Shown here: positions 35,004-44,606 of the stretch, piece by piece
Layout: each line of letters starts with the position of its first letter
Numbering within the stretch: position 1 is the first letter of the stretch
Source of the DNA: Acidobacteriota bacterium
GTDB lineage: Bacteria > Acidobacteriota > Terriglobia > UBA7540
Reading direction: 5' to 3'
Length of the DNA stretch: 64,000 bases
Assembly (NCBI GenBank): GCA_023474345.1
Contig: JAMCXS010000022.1
Span: forward strand, 124,001-188,000
Notes under the pieces: model-generated
What the model was told of the DNA's origin: nothing
Database searches by the model: none
What the model saw: the letters and a program-made list of their open reading frames with translations, nothing else
Translations under genes and position numbers: made by a program

Positions 35004-36218
35004 ATGGATATGCATGACGATCAGTTCCGGGCGGGCGTTCAGGAAACTGCGGTACAAGACCGGGTAACTACAAGCTTGCCAAAGCTCCTGCGTCCCACGT
35101 GGGCGGAAATTTCCCTCTCAAAACTCCGTCGAAACTTTGAGTATGTTCGTCGGGTGGCCGGAACCCGCCGGGTTATGGCCGTCGTGAAGGCGGATGCTTA
35201 CGGGCACGGCGCGGTGCCCATCGCGAGGACTCTGGATCAGGCCGGCGCCGACTGGTTTGGAGTGGCAACGGTTGAAGAGGCCGTGGAATTGCGCGCGGCG
35301 GGAATTGAAAAGCCGGTGCTGCTGCTGGGCGGCCTTTACATGAGTGATCCGGCCGATCTGATTGAGTACCATCTTACGCCCACCGTCTCTTCCACCGCGC
35401 GCCTTGACACCTATGCCAAGTGCGCGCAGCGATATGGGCGCCCGATTGAATTCCATCTGAAAGTGGACACGGGAATGGGGCGTCTGGGGTTGCCGCCGGA
35501 CCGCGTGAGAGCCTTTATCGAACGTTATCGTGAACTTCCGGGGCTGGATATGAAAGGTTTATTCACCCACCTTGCTTCGGCGGAGGACCTGGTCGCTTCG
35601 CAGACCGAAGAGCAAGCCGCGTGCTTTCGTGAAGCGCTCCGCCACGTGCAAGCGCTTGGCATCGAACCCGAATGGATTCATGTTGCAAATAGCGCTGCCT
35701 TGGTAGCGGGTTCGTCTTTGCCCGAAAACCTGGTGCGGATCGGGGGATTGCTTTACGGGTATTGTCTCCCCTTTGTACTTCAGCCGGGAAAGCAGGTTCC
35801 CGAATTTCCTCCGATCGAGCCCATCCTGACCTTGAAGTCTCGCGTCGTCTATTTGAAGGATGTGCCGAGCGGCACGCCGCTTGGTTACAGCGCTGCGTTC
35901 CATACCCGGCGGCGGTCACGGATTGCTACGGTTCCCGTGGGTTATGCGGACGGTTTGAGCCGGTCGCTTTCCAATCGCGGCCGAGCCATTGTGCGGGATT
36001 GTGGCGCGCGCATCGTGGGCAACATCAGCATGGACCTGACGCTGCTTGACGTAACGGATGTTCCCGGTGTCGACATCGGTGATGAAGTCACGCTGCTTGG
36101 CCAGACTGACCATTGTTCGATTACGGCCCTCGAAATCGCTGAGCTGGTTGGCACCGTGCCGTATGAAATTCTCTGTTCCATCGGCCGGCGTGTTCCGCGC
36201 ATCTACCTGGATTCGTAG
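35004..36218 (+). CDS. alr: Alanine racemase
   Basis: 404 residues. It makes D-alanine for peptidoglycan. The PLP Lys motif is VVKADAYGHGAVP near residue 60, and the substrate loop is KVDTGMGRLG. The second catalytic Tyr lies in TPLGYSAAFHT, followed by PVGYADGLSR and GNISMDLTLLDVTDVP. An N-terminal extension of about 30 residues precedes the family start (LRPTWAEISL). It begins 8 bases after dnaB and converges with hisA. Confidence 0.96.
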   Translation: MDMHDDQFRAGVQETAVQDRVTTSLPKLLRPTWAEISLSKLRRNFEYVRRVAGTRRVMAVVKADAYGHGAVPIARTLDQAGADWFGVATVEEAVELRAAGIEKPVLLLGGLYMSDPADLIEYHLTPTVSSTARLDTYAKCAQRYGRPIEFHLKVDTGMGRLGLPPDRVRAFIERYRELPGLDMKGLFTHLASAEDLVASQTEEQAACFREALRHVQALGIEPEWIHVANSAALVAGSSLPENLVRIGGLLYGYCLPFVLQPGKQVPEFPPIEPILTLKSRVVYLKDVPSGTPLGYSAAFHTRRRSRIATVPVGYADGLSRSLSNRGRAIVRDCGARIVGNISMDLTLLDVTDVPGVDIGDEVTLLGQTDHCSITALEIAELVGTVPYEILCSIGRRVPRIYLDS

Positions 36219-36254
36219 CGTAACGCAGCGGAGCCGCGGCCAAAGCGGGATTCT

Positions 36255-36953
36255 CTACCGCTCGGGCCGGTCAGCAAACAGCTCCGGGAAGGTTTTGCGG
36301 TAGATAGACATTCCTAAAGCGGCGTTCATGCCGATTTCTTCCAGGGCGCGAATTTCCTCGTCATTCGTAATTCCCCCGGCCGCAGTAATGGGCAGCTTGG
36401 TGACCGCGCGCAACTTGCGGAACCAGGCAAGATCAGTCCCCTGCAGTTTTCCTTCCGCGTCAATATAAGTGCAAAGAAATTCCGAACAGTAAGGCTCAAG
36501 TTGCGGCAAGACTTCGCCGGAGGTCAGCGGAAGCGTCTCTTTCCATCCGTGGATGGCCACGCGGTCGCCCAGGCAATCGACGCCAATCATGATTTTGTCG
36601 CGTGGAACCCGCCCGGCGAGCGAACGAAGAAACTCCTCATGGATGCCGTTTGACGTAAACGCCGCGCTGCCGACGATGATCTTGTAAGCGCCGTCGTTGA
36701 CCACTTGCACGGCGCGGTCCACGCTGCGAATGCCGCCGCCCACCCGGCAAGGTTTGCACCGGCACAATTCGCGGACAATATCGGCTTGCGACTCGCGGCC
36801 CATGGCGCCGTCGAGATCAATCACCTGTATTTGCGGATATTTGCTGAACTTTTCCAGTACCGCAAAAGGGTCCGGCAACTCGATGGCCTTGTCGCGACCC
36901 TGAACTAGTTGGACCACCTTGCGGCCCATGAGATCGATGCAGGGAATAATCAC
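36255..36953 (-). CDS. hisA: Phosphoribosylformimino-5-aminoimidazole carboxamide ribotide isomerase
   Basis: 232 residues from GTG 36953, which overlaps the hisF stop by 4 bases; the longer frame lies inside hisF. TIM barrel with [48 protein letters not shown], and the second phosphate loop [13 protein letters not shown]. It is the last gene of the his operon. Confidence 0.95.
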   Translation of the reverse strand: MIIPCIDLMGRKVVQLVQGRDKAIELPDPFAVLEKFSKYPQIQVIDLDGAMGRESQADIVRELCRCKPCRVGGGIRSVDRAVQVVNDGAYKIIVGSAAFTSNGIHEEFLRSLAGRVPRDKIMIGVDCLGDRVAIHGWKETLPLTSGEVLPQLEPYCSEFLCTYIDAEGKLQGTDLAWFRKLRAVTKLPITAAGGITNDEEIRALEEIGMNAALGMSIYRKTFPELFADRPER

Positions 36954-37723
36954 AGGCGGACCGAAACCCCTTCCGAACGAAGATATTCTTTCAGGCTGCG
37001 GATCGTGTGGGTTCCAAAATGAAAGATTGATGCCGCGAGCGCCGCGTCGGCAGCCCCGCGCAAAAACACCTCGGCAAAGTGTTCGAGATTTCCCGCGCCG
37101 CCCGAGGCGATCACGGGAATGGGCACGGCGCGGGCGATAGTGGCCGTCAGTTCGCAATCGAATCCAGCCTGCGTGCCGTCGGCATCCATCGAGGTGAGCA
37201 GAATTTCTCCCGCGCCCAGAGCATCCACGCGGCGGGCCCATTCGAGCGCATCAAGGCCCGTATCTCTTGTGCCGCCATAGGTCACCACGTTCCAGTGCGG
37301 ACCGCCGGTGTGCCGGTCCGGCTGACGCCTGGCATCGATTGCAACCACGATGGCCTGGCGGCCGAACCGGGCTGCCAATTCGCTGACCAGTTCCGGCGTC
37401 TCCATCGCCGCGGTGTTGATGGCAACTTTATCCGCGCCCATCGAGAGTAATCGCCGGGCGTCATCGAGCGTGCGCACGCCGCCACCCACCGTAAGGGGAA
37501 TAAAGAGCCGCCTGGCCACGCGATTGACCGTATCCATCAAGGTTGCGCGGCCTTCACGCGACGCCGAAATATCCAGCATCACCAGTTCGTCGGCGCCCTC
37601 GGTGTTGTACATCCCGGCAAGCTCGCCCGGATCGCCCGCATCGCGCAGGTTGACGAATTGAATGCCCTTGACGACTCGGCCGTCTTTGCAGTCCAGACAC
37701 GGGATGATGCGTTTGGCAAACAT
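36950..37723 (-). CDS. hisF: Imidazole glycerol phosphate synthase, cyclase subunit
   Basis: 257 residues. It makes imidazole glycerol phosphate and AICAR from PRFAR with ammonia from HisH. Landmarks are [18 protein letters not shown] (first catalytic Asp), [32 protein letters not shown], the [10 protein letters not shown] loop, and [14 protein letters not shown] (second Asp). The glutaminase partner hisH is the next upstream gene after 87 bases that contain a palindromic repeat. Confidence 0.97.
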   Translation of the reverse strand: MFAKRIIPCLDCKDGRVVKGIQFVNLRDAGDPGELAGMYNTEGADELVMLDISASREGRATLMDTVNRVARRLFIPLTVGGGVRTLDDARRLLSMGADKVAINTAAMETPELVSELAARFGRQAIVVAIDARRQPDRHTGGPHWNVVTYGGTRDTGLDALEWARRVDALGAGEILLTSMDADGTQAGFDCELTATIARAVPIPVIASGGAGNLEHFAEVFLRGAADAALAASIFHFGTHTIRSLKEYLRSEGVSVRL

Positions 37724-37762
37724 AGATTCTTCACTTGGGGTAGCGCAGCCTGCGGGTTTCAG

Positions 37763-37800
37763 GCCGCTACATAGTTGTAGCGGCGATCTATGATCGCCGC
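37763..37800. repeat. GTAGCG-type palindromic repeat inside the his operon
   Basis: Two adjacent hairpins: GCCGCTACA-TAGT-TGTAGCGGC followed by GGCGATC-TAT-GATCGCC. The second stem is identical to one of the stems of the 61-base repeats at 47331 and 49127. It separates hisH from hisF and has no T-run. Confidence 0.75.
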
Positions 37801-37810
37801 GCGGCGGCGG

Positions 37811-38404
37811 TTACCCTTTCAAAAAATTCTCCAGCACCTTCAATCCCACATCGCCGGACTTCTCCGGGTGGAACTGCACAGCCGCCACCGACCCCATCTC
37901 AATCGCGGCGGCGAAGCTTTGGCCGTACTCGGTAACGGCCGCCGTCTCCGGGGTTATAGGCCCGTAATAAGAATGGCAGAAGTAGGCAAAACTTCCGTTC
38001 GGAACGCCGCGGAAAAGTCCTTCTTGCCTGCGAATATCTAACTGGTTCCAGCCCAGGTGGGGGATTTTGAAAATTCCTTCGAACCGCTTGACGTGGCCCG
38101 GCAAAAGACCGAGGCCGTGAGCGTCCGGCGCCTCATCGCTTGCTTCATAGAGCGCTTGAAGGCCCAGACAGATTCCCAGAAAAGGTTTGCCGGCGGCCAT
38201 ATGGCTCCGCAAAGGCTCAATCATTTTCCTTTCCTGAAGGCTTGCCATCATGGCGGCAAAGTGCCCTTGGCCCGGCAGAACAATTCTTGACGTCGCGGGC
38301 AGTTCCGACGCTTCTTGGATGGCGCCGGCCGGAAAGCCCAGATACTGGATCGCTCTCAGCACGGAGCCGACGTTTCCGGCGCCATAGTCGATTACACCGA
38401 TCAT
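37811..38404 (-). CDS. hisH: Imidazole glycerol phosphate synthase, glutaminase subunit
   Basis: 197 residues, class I glutamine amidotransferase. The nucleophile Cys lies in [13 protein letters not shown]; the His/Glu pair is in [24 protein letters not shown] and the N-terminal [11 protein letters not shown] match the family. Its ATG overlaps the hisB stop by 4 bases. Confidence 0.97.
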   Translation of the reverse strand: MIGVIDYGAGNVGSVLRAIQYLGFPAGAIQEASELPATSRIVLPGQGHFAAMMASLQERKMIEPLRSHMAAGKPFLGICLGLQALYEASDEAPDAHGLGLLPGHVKRFEGIFKIPHLGWNQLDIRRQEGLFRGVPNGSFAYFCHSYYGPITPETAAVTEYGQSFAAAIEMGSVAAVQFHPEKSGDVGLKVLENFLKG

Positions 38405-38994
38405 AAGAGCCCTTTAGTGGAGGGAAGCTGGCGCTTCAGCCGCGCGTCGCGTGAGCAGGCATAGCGCAAAGCTCGCGCGAAGGCTTTGAACAATGCTTCC
38501 ACCCCGTGGTGGCTGGAACGGCCGTACATGAGCTTGAGATGTACGTTTGCCTTGAGGCTGGTCGCGAAGCCCTGGAAAAAGTCTTCCAGCAGTTCCGTTT
38601 GGAGGTCTCCGACACGCTGGGCGCGGATTGGCGCATTGATAACCAGATACGACCTTCCGCTGAGGTCGATGGCGGCGACGGCCAGAGTTTCATCCATGGG
38701 CATCACAAAGTAGCCGGCCCGGTTGATCCCTTTCTTTGACCCGAGCGCCAGCCGGACCGCCTCCCCCAAAGCGATCCCCACGTCTTCCACCGTGTGATGC
38801 TGGTCCACATCAAGATCGCCCCGCGCTTGCAGATCCAGATCGAAGCCGCCGTGGCGCGCGAAAAGCTCCAGCATATGATCCAGAAAACGAATGCCGGTGG
38901 AAACTTTGTAGCGGCCTTGCCCGTCGAGTTGCAAGCGGATACGGATATCCGTCTCGGTTGTCTTGCGATCGAGCGAGGCAGCGCGCCCCTTCAT
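38401..38994 (-). CDS. hisB: Imidazoleglycerol-phosphate dehydratase
   Basis: 197 residues from ATG 38994, which overlaps the hisC stop (ATGA). It is monofunctional: no histidinol-phosphatase domain. The metal-binding motifs are [14 protein letters not shown] and [17 protein letters not shown], and [16 protein letters not shown] matches the family. The phosphatase step must be encoded elsewhere. Confidence 0.96.
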   Translation of the reverse strand: MKGRAASLDRKTTETDIRIRLQLDGQGRYKVSTGIRFLDHMLELFARHGGFDLDLQARGDLDVDQHHTVEDVGIALGEAVRLALGSKKGINRAGYFVMPMDETLAVAAIDLSGRSYLVINAPIRAQRVGDLQTELLEDFFQGFATSLKANVHLKLMYGRSSHHGVEALFKAFARALRYACSRDARLKRQLPSTKGLL

Positions 38995-40115
38995 GCGAAC
39001 CATCCTGATGAAGAGTAGGTTACAAAGTTTCGCCACGTGTGGGCGCCATTTTGGGACTCCAGCATGTCCCGGAACTTGGCGAGCCCTCGAAGCAGGCGGC
39101 GCATCTGGGCCGTTGAGCCGATCGTGAAACGCAAGTAACCCTTCAGGTGCGGATCGTAACTCCAGTCGCGCACCAGGATCTTTTGCTCCCGCAGCCGGCG
39201 CGCGATTTCAGGTGCTTTGGAGCCGACGCGCGTCAGGACAAAATTTGACCGGCTGGGCACGTAAGGAATTCCGATGCTGTCGAGATAGCGGCACAACTCC
39301 GCTCGGTTGGCGCAGACTTCTTCAGCGTACCGTGCAGCGTAATCGGCGTGCTGAATCGCTTCCATCGCTGAGGCCAGCGCCAGGGAATTAACCGCAAAAG
39401 GATTTTGCGCGCGGCGCATGGGTTCCGCGATTTCAGAATTGGTCAAAATACAGCCCAGCCGCAGCGCGGCCAGACCAAACGCCTTGGAAAAGGTTCGCGT
39501 CACCACCAGGTTCTTGTATTTTCGAATCCAGGGCAGAACCGTTTCGCCCGAAAAATCCTGATAGGCCTCATCCACCACAATCAGGGTATCCGGCGCCCCT
39601 TTCAGAAGAGCGCGCAGGTCCGCCTGCGATAGCATGGTTCCGGTAGGATTGTTCGGATTGGCGATGGCCATCCAGCGTGTGCGCTTGTTGACAGCGGCCA
39701 GCAGACGCTTCGCGGACAGTTGGAAATTTTCGTCATAGCGTACCTGCGTGGTGCGGCCCCCGGCAACGGTATGGAAAAATTCGTAAACCGGGAACGTCGG
39801 CGCCGGGACCACCAAATGATCGCCGGGATCCACGAACGTATCGCAAATCATTTTGATGGCGTCGTCGGTGCCGTTGGTCAGCAGCAGTTCCTCGGTTGAG
39901 ACGCCGAAGTATTTGGCGATGGCCTTCTTGGCGTCTTCGTATTCGGGATAGCTCGACAGCAACTCAGGGCTCAGCATGCGCCGCAAGGCGCGCACCACGT
40001 TCGCCGGACACCCTACCGTGTTTTCATTGAAATCAAGCCGCAGTTTTCCGCCTCGTCCTTCGCGGGGAGGATGATAGGGCTTCAGCCGTTCAACACTTTT
40101 TCGGGGTCGCACCAT
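38991..40115 (-). CDS. hisC: Histidinol-phosphate aminotransferase
   Basis: 374 residues, class I/II PLP aminotransferase. Landmarks are [31 protein letters not shown], the PLP-Tyr/Asp region VVDEAYQDF and the PLP Lys in [18 protein letters not shown]-containing [16 protein letters not shown] binds substrate carboxylate. The start lies 26 bases inside the 3' end of hisD. Confidence 0.95.
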   Translation of the reverse strand: MVRPRKSVERLKPYHPPREGRGGKLRLDFNENTVGCPANVVRALRRMLSPELLSSYPEYEDAKKAIAKYFGVSTEELLLTNGTDDAIKMICDTFVDPGDHLVVPAPTFPVYEFFHTVAGGRTTQVRYDENFQLSAKRLLAAVNKRTRWMAIANPNNPTGTMLSQADLRALLKGAPDTLIVVDEAYQDFSGETVLPWIRKYKNLVVTRTFSKAFGLAALRLGCILTNSEIAEPMRRAQNPFAVNSLALASAMEAIQHADYAARYAEEVCANRAELCRYLDSIGIPYVPSRSNFVLTRVGSKAPEIARRLREQKILVRDWSYDPHLKGYLRFTIGSTAQMRRLLRGLAKFRDMLESQNGAHTWRNFVTYSSSGWFA

Positions 40116-41388
40116 GAGCCTTGAACCTCGTTTCGATGGAATGAGCGTGAGCTTCCAGACCCTCGGTCCGCGCCAGCGTCACTATCGCTTTTCGTAGCTG
40201 CGCAAGCCCCGGAGCGCTCAGTTCCTGCACTGAAATCGTCTTGACGAAATCGGCGGCGCTCAATCCACCCCGCACGCGCGCCGCTCCGGCAGTCGGCAGG
40301 ATATGATTGGTTCCGGAAGCGTAGTCTCCGGCCGCCACGGGGCTGGAATCGCCTAAGAAGATCGAGCCGGCAGAGCAGACTTGGCTGAGGCGCTTTGCGG
40401 CGTCGCCGAGCAGCGTCAGATGCTCGGGAGCGAAGGCGTTGACCAGCTCCATCGCTTCATCAAGGTCGCGAGTCACCACGATGCCACCGTGTTCTTCGAG
40501 CGCCTTGGCCGCAAGCGAGCGCCCGGCAGCGGTCATTTGCTCCAGCACCTTGCCCACCGCCGCCTGCACGCTGAGCCCAAGCTTCCGGGAGGGCGTGACG
40601 AAAACGGCAACTGCATCCGGGTCATGCTCAGCCTGTGCCACCAGATCAGCGGCGATCCAATCGGGATTGCCTTTTGACCCGACCACCATAAGCTCCGAAG
40701 GTCCGGCGACAAAATCAATGCCGCATTCGCCGGCCACCAGCTTCTTGGCCGCGGCGACGTAGCGATTCCCTGGTCCGACAATCTTGTCAGCGCGCGGAAC
40801 GTTTTCCGTTCCGTAGGCGAAAGCTGCAATGGCCTGCGCTCCTCCCAGGCGGAATATTTTATTGACGCCTAGCATATCCGCGGCCACCAGAACCGCCGGC
40901 GCCGGACGCGGCGAGGCGATCAGGATTTCACGAACGCCCGCCACTTGCGCAGGAATCACGCTCATCAGGACCGTGGAGGGCAAGGGGAAACGACCGCCGG
41001 GAACATAACATGCGACGCGGTCGAGAGGCCGGATGATCTGGCTGACCTTTATGCCTGACGTGTCGGTGATCTGCCAGGCCTTGGGCAATTGTTGCTTCGC
41101 GGCGCGGCGGATGTTCCGGGCGGCGCGTTTGACCGCTTTCGCGAATTCCGGTGAAACCTGGCCATAAGCCTGCTCAATTTCCGTGCGCTTAACGCAGATT
41201 CCCGTGCGCTTGAGGTTAATCCCGTCCAGGCGCAGCGTCCAGGTCTTGAGTGCGCGGTCGCCGTGGCGGCGAACGTCGTCGAGAATACGCCTGACGGTCG
41301 ATTCGGCCTCCTTAAGCTTGTTTCCGCGGGAGGCGGCCAGCCGCTTCATCGCTTCGGAATCGGTACTGCGAAAAATGGGAATCATCAA
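40090..41388 (-). CDS. hisD: Histidinol dehydrogenase
   Basis: 432 residues, zinc enzyme for the last two oxidations of histidine synthesis. Landmarks are CYVPGGRFPLPSTVLMSVIPA, the substrate segment FVAGPSELMVVGSKGNPDWIAADLVAQAEHDPDA, PEHLTLLGDA and GTNHILPTAGAARVRGGLSAADFVKTISVQ. Confidence 0.96.
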   Translation of the reverse strand: MMIPIFRSTDSEAMKRLAASRGNKLKEAESTVRRILDDVRRHGDRALKTWTLRLDGINLKRTGICVKRTEIEQAYGQVSPEFAKAVKRAARNIRRAAKQQLPKAWQITDTSGIKVSQIIRPLDRVACYVPGGRFPLPSTVLMSVIPAQVAGVREILIASPRPAPAVLVAADMLGVNKIFRLGGAQAIAAFAYGTENVPRADKIVGPGNRYVAAAKKLVAGECGIDFVAGPSELMVVGSKGNPDWIAADLVAQAEHDPDAVAVFVTPSRKLGLSVQAAVGKVLEQMTAAGRSLAAKALEEHGGIVVTRDLDEAMELVNAFAPEHLTLLGDAAKRLSQVCSAGSIFLGDSSPVAAGDYASGTNHILPTAGAARVRGGLSAADFVKTISVQELSAPGLAQLRKAIVTLARTEGLEAHAHSIETRFKAHGATPKKC

Positions 41389-41459
41389 TTGATTTCAAAA
41401 GTACCGGATGTTTGCTTCGAAGCGCCGAACATAAAGCCCGTCGCTACATCCCAAAACCA

Positions 41460-42044
41460 TCACAATGCTGCAAACTTCCGGCAATCTTCGCTCCAAGGCT
41501 CCGCGGTCTCAATGGCCTGCGGCACTTCCTCCGGTTCCTGGACTACGGTCCACATTCGAGCGTGGCGTGAATCCATAAAGCGCTGGCCAATGCATTGGTC
41601 GAGCAGCCGGAACAGGGGCTGGTAATAAGACCGGGTGTTGAGGATCACAATGGGTCCAAGGTAGAGGCCTAGGCGTTTCCAGGTGATCGCTTCCATAAGT
41701 TCGTCCAGGGTCCCGGAGCCGCCGGGAAGGGCGACGACCGCGTCCGACCTTTCCATCATCTGCTTTTTGCGCTCGTGCATGTCTCGGACCACCACGGTTT
41801 CCGTGATGCGTGGATTCGCCCATTCGATCTTGACCATGAACTCCGGGATCACCCCGATCACGCGTCCGCCCTCGGCCAGCGCGCCTTTAGCAAGGCTTCC
41901 CATGGAACCGGCGGCGCCTCCGCCATAGACAACAGTGACGTTGTTCCTGGCGAGCACCCGCCCTAATTGTTCAGCCGCGGCCAGATATACAGGGTCGCAC
42001 TGGCGGCTCGACCCGCAATAGATGCAAGCTTTTCGGTTTACCAT
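41460..42044 (-). CDS. LOG-family (TIGR00730-type) protein
   Basis: 194 residues, Rossmann-type. The family motif PGGSGTLDELMEAI, the N-terminal CIYCGSSRQCDPVYLAAAEQLG and VYGGGAAGSMG are all clear. LOG proteins are best known as cytokinin-nucleotide phosphoribohydrolases and, in bacteria, as related nucleotide hydrolases. It lies between hisG and hisD, all on the minus strand (gaps of 48 and 71 bases). It is not a histidine enzyme, and its placement inside the operon is unusual. A role in nucleotide recycling (histidine synthesis releases AICAR) is inference only. Confidence 0.9.
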   Translation of the reverse strand: MVNRKACIYCGSSRQCDPVYLAAAEQLGRVLARNNVTVVYGGGAAGSMGSLAKGALAEGGRVIGVIPEFMVKIEWANPRITETVVVRDMHERKKQMMERSDAVVALPGGSGTLDELMEAITWKRLGLYLGPIVILNTRSYYQPLFRLLDQCIGQRFMDSRHARMWTVVQEPEEVPQAIETAEPWSEDCRKFAAL

Positions 42045-42092
42045 GATTGCACTCTGTGCTCCGTCGTCATCGCTTGGCTCCGTCTTCGATCC

Positions 42093-42965
42093 TCAGACGA
42101 CAATCTTATTCAGCGGATACTCGACAATGCCCTGGGCGTTCGCCGCCTTCAGCCTTGGGATGATTTCCCGCGACGTTTTCTCCTCAATCACGGTGTTGAC
42201 AGCCACCCATTCGGAGTCGCTCAAGTCGGAAATCGTCGGGCGCTTCAAGGCCGGCAGCACATCCAAAACCGCCTGCAGGTCCTGGCGCCGCACGTTCAGC
42301 ATCAGCCCTACTTTGCCCGCTGCGTCAATCGCTCCCTTTAGCAACATGACGATCGTTTCCACCTTTTGGCGCTTCCAGGAATCTTTCCAGGCGGCTTGAT
42401 TAACAATGAATTTGGTGTTTGATTCCAGGACGTCTTCCACAATCCGCAGCCCGTTGGCCCGCAGGGATGAGCCTGTTTCCGTAACCTCCACGATGGCATC
42501 CGCGAGCACCGGAGGCTTGACCTCCGTCGCGCCCCAGGAAAATTCCACCTTGGCCTGGACTCTGTTCTGGGCCAGATAGCGCTTGGTGACGTTGACCAGT
42601 TCCGTGGCCACCACCTTGCCTTCCAGATCCTTCACGCTCTGAATATTCGATTTTTCCGGGACGGCCAGAACCCACCGGACCTTTCCAAAAGTATGCTTGG
42701 CGTAAATCAGATCAGCGATTTCGACCACGGAGGCTCCGTCATTTTCCAGGATCCAGTCCCGGCCGGTGATCCCCGCGTCCAGCACACCGTCTTCGACGTA
42801 GCGCGCCATTTCCTGGGCGCGAATCAGCATGCATTCGATTTCTTCATCGTCAATGACGGGAAAATAGGAGCGCGGATTGACGGTGATCTCATAGCCCGCG
42901 CGCCGAAACAACTGCAGGGAGGCTTCCTGAAGGCTTCCCTTCGGTATTCCCAACTTCAACTTCAT
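42093..42965 (-). CDS. hisG: ATP phosphoribosyltransferase (long form)
   Basis: 290 residues. First enzyme of histidine synthesis, joining PRPP and ATP. Landmarks are [36 protein letters not shown], and [24 protein letters not shown] (PRPP loop). The length and the C-terminal segment (about residues 215-290) match the HisG_L form with a built-in regulatory domain, so no HisZ is needed and feedback by histidine is expected. It overlaps hisI by 4 bases. Confidence 0.96.
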   Translation of the reverse strand: MKLKLGIPKGSLQEASLQLFRRAGYEITVNPRSYFPVIDDEEIECMLIRAQEMARYVEDGVLDAGITGRDWILENDGASVVEIADLIYAKHTFGKVRWVLAVPEKSNIQSVKDLEGKVVATELVNVTKRYLAQNRVQAKVEFSWGATEVKPPVLADAIVEVTETGSSLRANGLRIVEDVLESNTKFIVNQAAWKDSWKRQKVETIVMLLKGAIDAAGKVGLMLNVRRQDLQAVLDVLPALKRPTISDLSDSEWVAVNTVIEEKTSREIIPRLKAANAQGIVEYPLNKIVV

Positions 42966-43351
42966 GCTTTACTCTCCTGTTTCGAACTGCCGTAGACCTC
43001 GTCGGGGTTAAATTCCTGCTGGGCGACGATTTCTTCTCCCTGCGGTGTGACTTTGCGGAAAAAGCAGGATCTGTAGCCCAGATGGCAACAACCGGGCCCG
43101 GCGAGTTCCGCCTGAATCAGCAGCGCGTCCTTGTCGCAATCGACGCGAACTTCGTGGACGCGCAGCTTGTGGCCGGAGGTCTCCCCCTTCGTCCAGAGCT
43201 TCTGCCGGCTGCGGCTGAAGAAAGTGACGTATCCGGTGTCCAGGGTCTGCTGGTAGGCCTGGTCGTTCATATAGCCCAGCATCAGCACATCGCCGGTGGT
43301 TTTGTCCTGGATGATGGCGGGGATTAAGTTGTCCTGAAATTTCAAGTCCAT
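42962..43351 (-). CDS. hisI: Phosphoribosyl-AMP cyclohydrolase
   Basis: 129 residues, cyclohydrolase domain only; the hisE pyrophosphohydrolase is not in this window. Landmarks are [35 protein letters not shown], and the metal site [26 protein letters not shown]. It is the first gene of the his operon, with the attenuator terminator about 30 bases upstream and GGGAG before the ATG. Confidence 0.95.
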   Translation of the reverse strand: MDLKFQDNLIPAIIQDKTTGDVLMLGYMNDQAYQQTLDTGYVTFFSRSRQKLWTKGETSGHKLRVHEVRVDCDKDALLIQAELAGPGCCHLGYRSCFFRKVTPQGEEIVAQQEFNPDEVYGSSKQESKA

Positions 43352-43379
43352 TCGTTCATGCTCCCAAGCGCCCTAAAAT

Positions 43380-43412
43380 AAAAAAACCCGCTAACTTATC
43401 TTGTCAGCGGGC
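43380..43412 (-). terminator. Histidine attenuator: terminator hairpin with antiterminator partner
   Basis: On the minus strand CCCGCTGAC (43411..43403), loop AAGATAA, GTTAGCGGG (43395..43387), then seven T (43386..43380) and TATTTT. The 5' arm (GCCCGCTGAC, 43412..43403) also pairs over 10 bases, two of them G-U, with GTCAGTGGGT at 43460..43451 inside the end of the leader reading frame. That gives the alternative antiterminator. If a ribosome stalls at the His codons, the antiterminator can form; if it reaches the stop codon, it blocks the antiterminator arm and the terminator forms. Confidence 0.85.
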
Positions 43413-43440
43413 TCTAACTCATTCTGATCTTTATGGCCTG

Positions 43441-43512
43441 TTACGCCAGCACCCACTGACACCACACCCTGTGGCCCGAATGGTGATGGTGATGTGCCAG
43501 CGTGAACAGCAT
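43441..43512 (-). CDS. his operon leader peptide, five consecutive His codons
   Basis: ATG 43512..43510 to TAA 43443..43441, 23 codons. Codons 7-11 are CAT CAC CAT CAC CAT (five His) and codon 14 is CAC. The rest is hydrophobic (MLFTLA start) and ends in CQWVLA. It sits about 90 bases upstream of hisI, between a consensus-like promoter and an intrinsic terminator. That is the classic position of a leader peptide for attenuation. The ATG lies only about 5 bases after the predicted transcription start, so translation is nearly leaderless and there is no Shine-Dalgarno sequence. The peptide itself is probably not functional. Confidence 0.85.
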   Translation of the reverse strand: MLFTLAHHHHHSGHRVWCQWVLA

Positions 43513-43523
43513 AGCAATCTAGT

Positions 43524-43553
43524 AATATATGCTGGATGGCCTCAATCTGTCAA
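43524..43553 (-). promoter_or_regulatory. his operon promoter
   Basis: On the minus strand TTGACA (43553..43548) and TATATT (43529..43524) are separated by 18 bases. Transcription would start near 43518, about five bases before the leader ATG. Confidence 0.75.
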
Positions 43554-43673
43554 TAAGCAATTTTCTTTGGACGGGGCACACCGAGGACCGTCCTGTGAAC
43601 CGCTGGGCGTCGTGCGGCGTCGCCGCCCGTAATTTTCAGTCGATCTCGGCGGTTGCGTGGGTCTGAGATTCGA

Positions 43674-43703
43674 TTGACCTATCTTCTCTCCGGTTGCTAA
43701 GAT
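43674..43703 (+). promoter_or_regulatory. Promoter of the YfgM-like gene
   Basis: TTGACC (43674-43679) and TAAGAT (43698-43703) with an 18-base spacer. Transcription near 43710, upstream of the AAGGAG ribosome site of the GTG start at 43732. Confidence 0.55.
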
Positions 43704-43731
43704 GTGCTTAGTGAAGTGATAAGGAGAAATT

Positions 43732-44454
43732 GTGGACCGATATACGCGGCGTGAGCTTAAGCACGACGAATTTCAGGACACTGTCGAGGCGGTGCAGATC
43801 TTCATCAGCGAGCACCTCCGGCAAATCATCTTGGTCGTCGTAGCGGCGTCCATCATCATCGCTGGAGCGCTCTGGTACAGAAGTTATTCCGCAAGCCAGG
43901 AGGCTGCTGCGAATAATGAGTTGCAGGCGGCAATCGGCACCTTTGACGCCTACGTCGGATCTCCCGAGCAGAATGGTATGCCTCCGTCGGGCCAAGTATT
44001 TCTCACCGCCAAGGCAAAATATGAACAGGCTCTCAAGCAGTTTGGCGAGATCGTGCAGCGCTATCCGCGAACCAGGGCCGCGGGGTACGCCGAAGTGCAC
44101 ATGGGCATTTGCCAGGCGCGCCTGGGGGATACCGCAGTCGCCCTCAAAACGCTGCGCCAAGCCAGCCGAAATTCCAGCAAGCAAATTGCCTCCCTGGCGC
44201 AGTTTGCCTTGGCCGGCGAGTTGCTGGTCACCGGGAAGCGTGACGACGCCATAAAAATTTATGAGAGCCTTGCCAACCATCCCACATTGACGGTGCCGCG
44301 CGCCACCGCGTTGCTGGCCATGGCCGCTGCCTACCGCACGACCCAGCCCAACCGCGCTCGGGACATTTACGATCAGATTCAAAAAGAATTCGGCTCTGAC
44401 GAAGTCATCGCGCAGATTCTGACGCAACAAATTGCGACCCTGCCCAAGAAGTAA
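43732..44454 (+). CDS. YfgM-like membrane-anchored TPR protein
   Basis: 240 residues. GTG start with AAGGAGAAATT upstream. A short cytoplasmic N-terminus (about 30 residues) precedes one membrane segment (QIILVVVAASIIIAGALWY), then a periplasmic domain with TPR-like helices (AKYEQALKQFGEIVQRYPRTRAAGYAEVHMGICQARLGDTAVAL and similar). The architecture resembles YfgM, an ancillary protein of the Sec translocon and outer-membrane chaperone network. It is divergent from the his operon, and ETF-QO follows 150 bases downstream. Confidence 0.75.
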   Translation: MDRYTRRELKHDEFQDTVEAVQIFISEHLRQIILVVVAASIIIAGALWYRSYSASQEAAANNELQAAIGTFDAYVGSPEQNGMPPSGQVFLTAKAKYEQALKQFGEIVQRYPRTRAAGYAEVHMGICQARLGDTAVALKTLRQASRNSSKQIASLAQFALAGELLVTGKRDDAIKIYESLANHPTLTVPRATALLAMAAAYRTTQPNRARDIYDQIQKEFGSDEVIAQILTQQIATLPKK

Positions 44455-44606
44455 GGCTGGGCGACAGCGACTTCCGGCCTTCGACGGGTCGCCCGGCTGC
44501 GCTGCCGGCGCCTCATTCGCGCCTCTTGACGTAATCTTTCCGGAACGCTGAACGCTCCGGGCGGGGCGCGCACACATGGCGCTTGTCAAGCTGAGGGCTG
44601 GTCCAA

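Noticed and set aside
43708-44589. 293-codon minus-strand frame
   Set aside because: Antisense to the YfgM-like gene; no motif.
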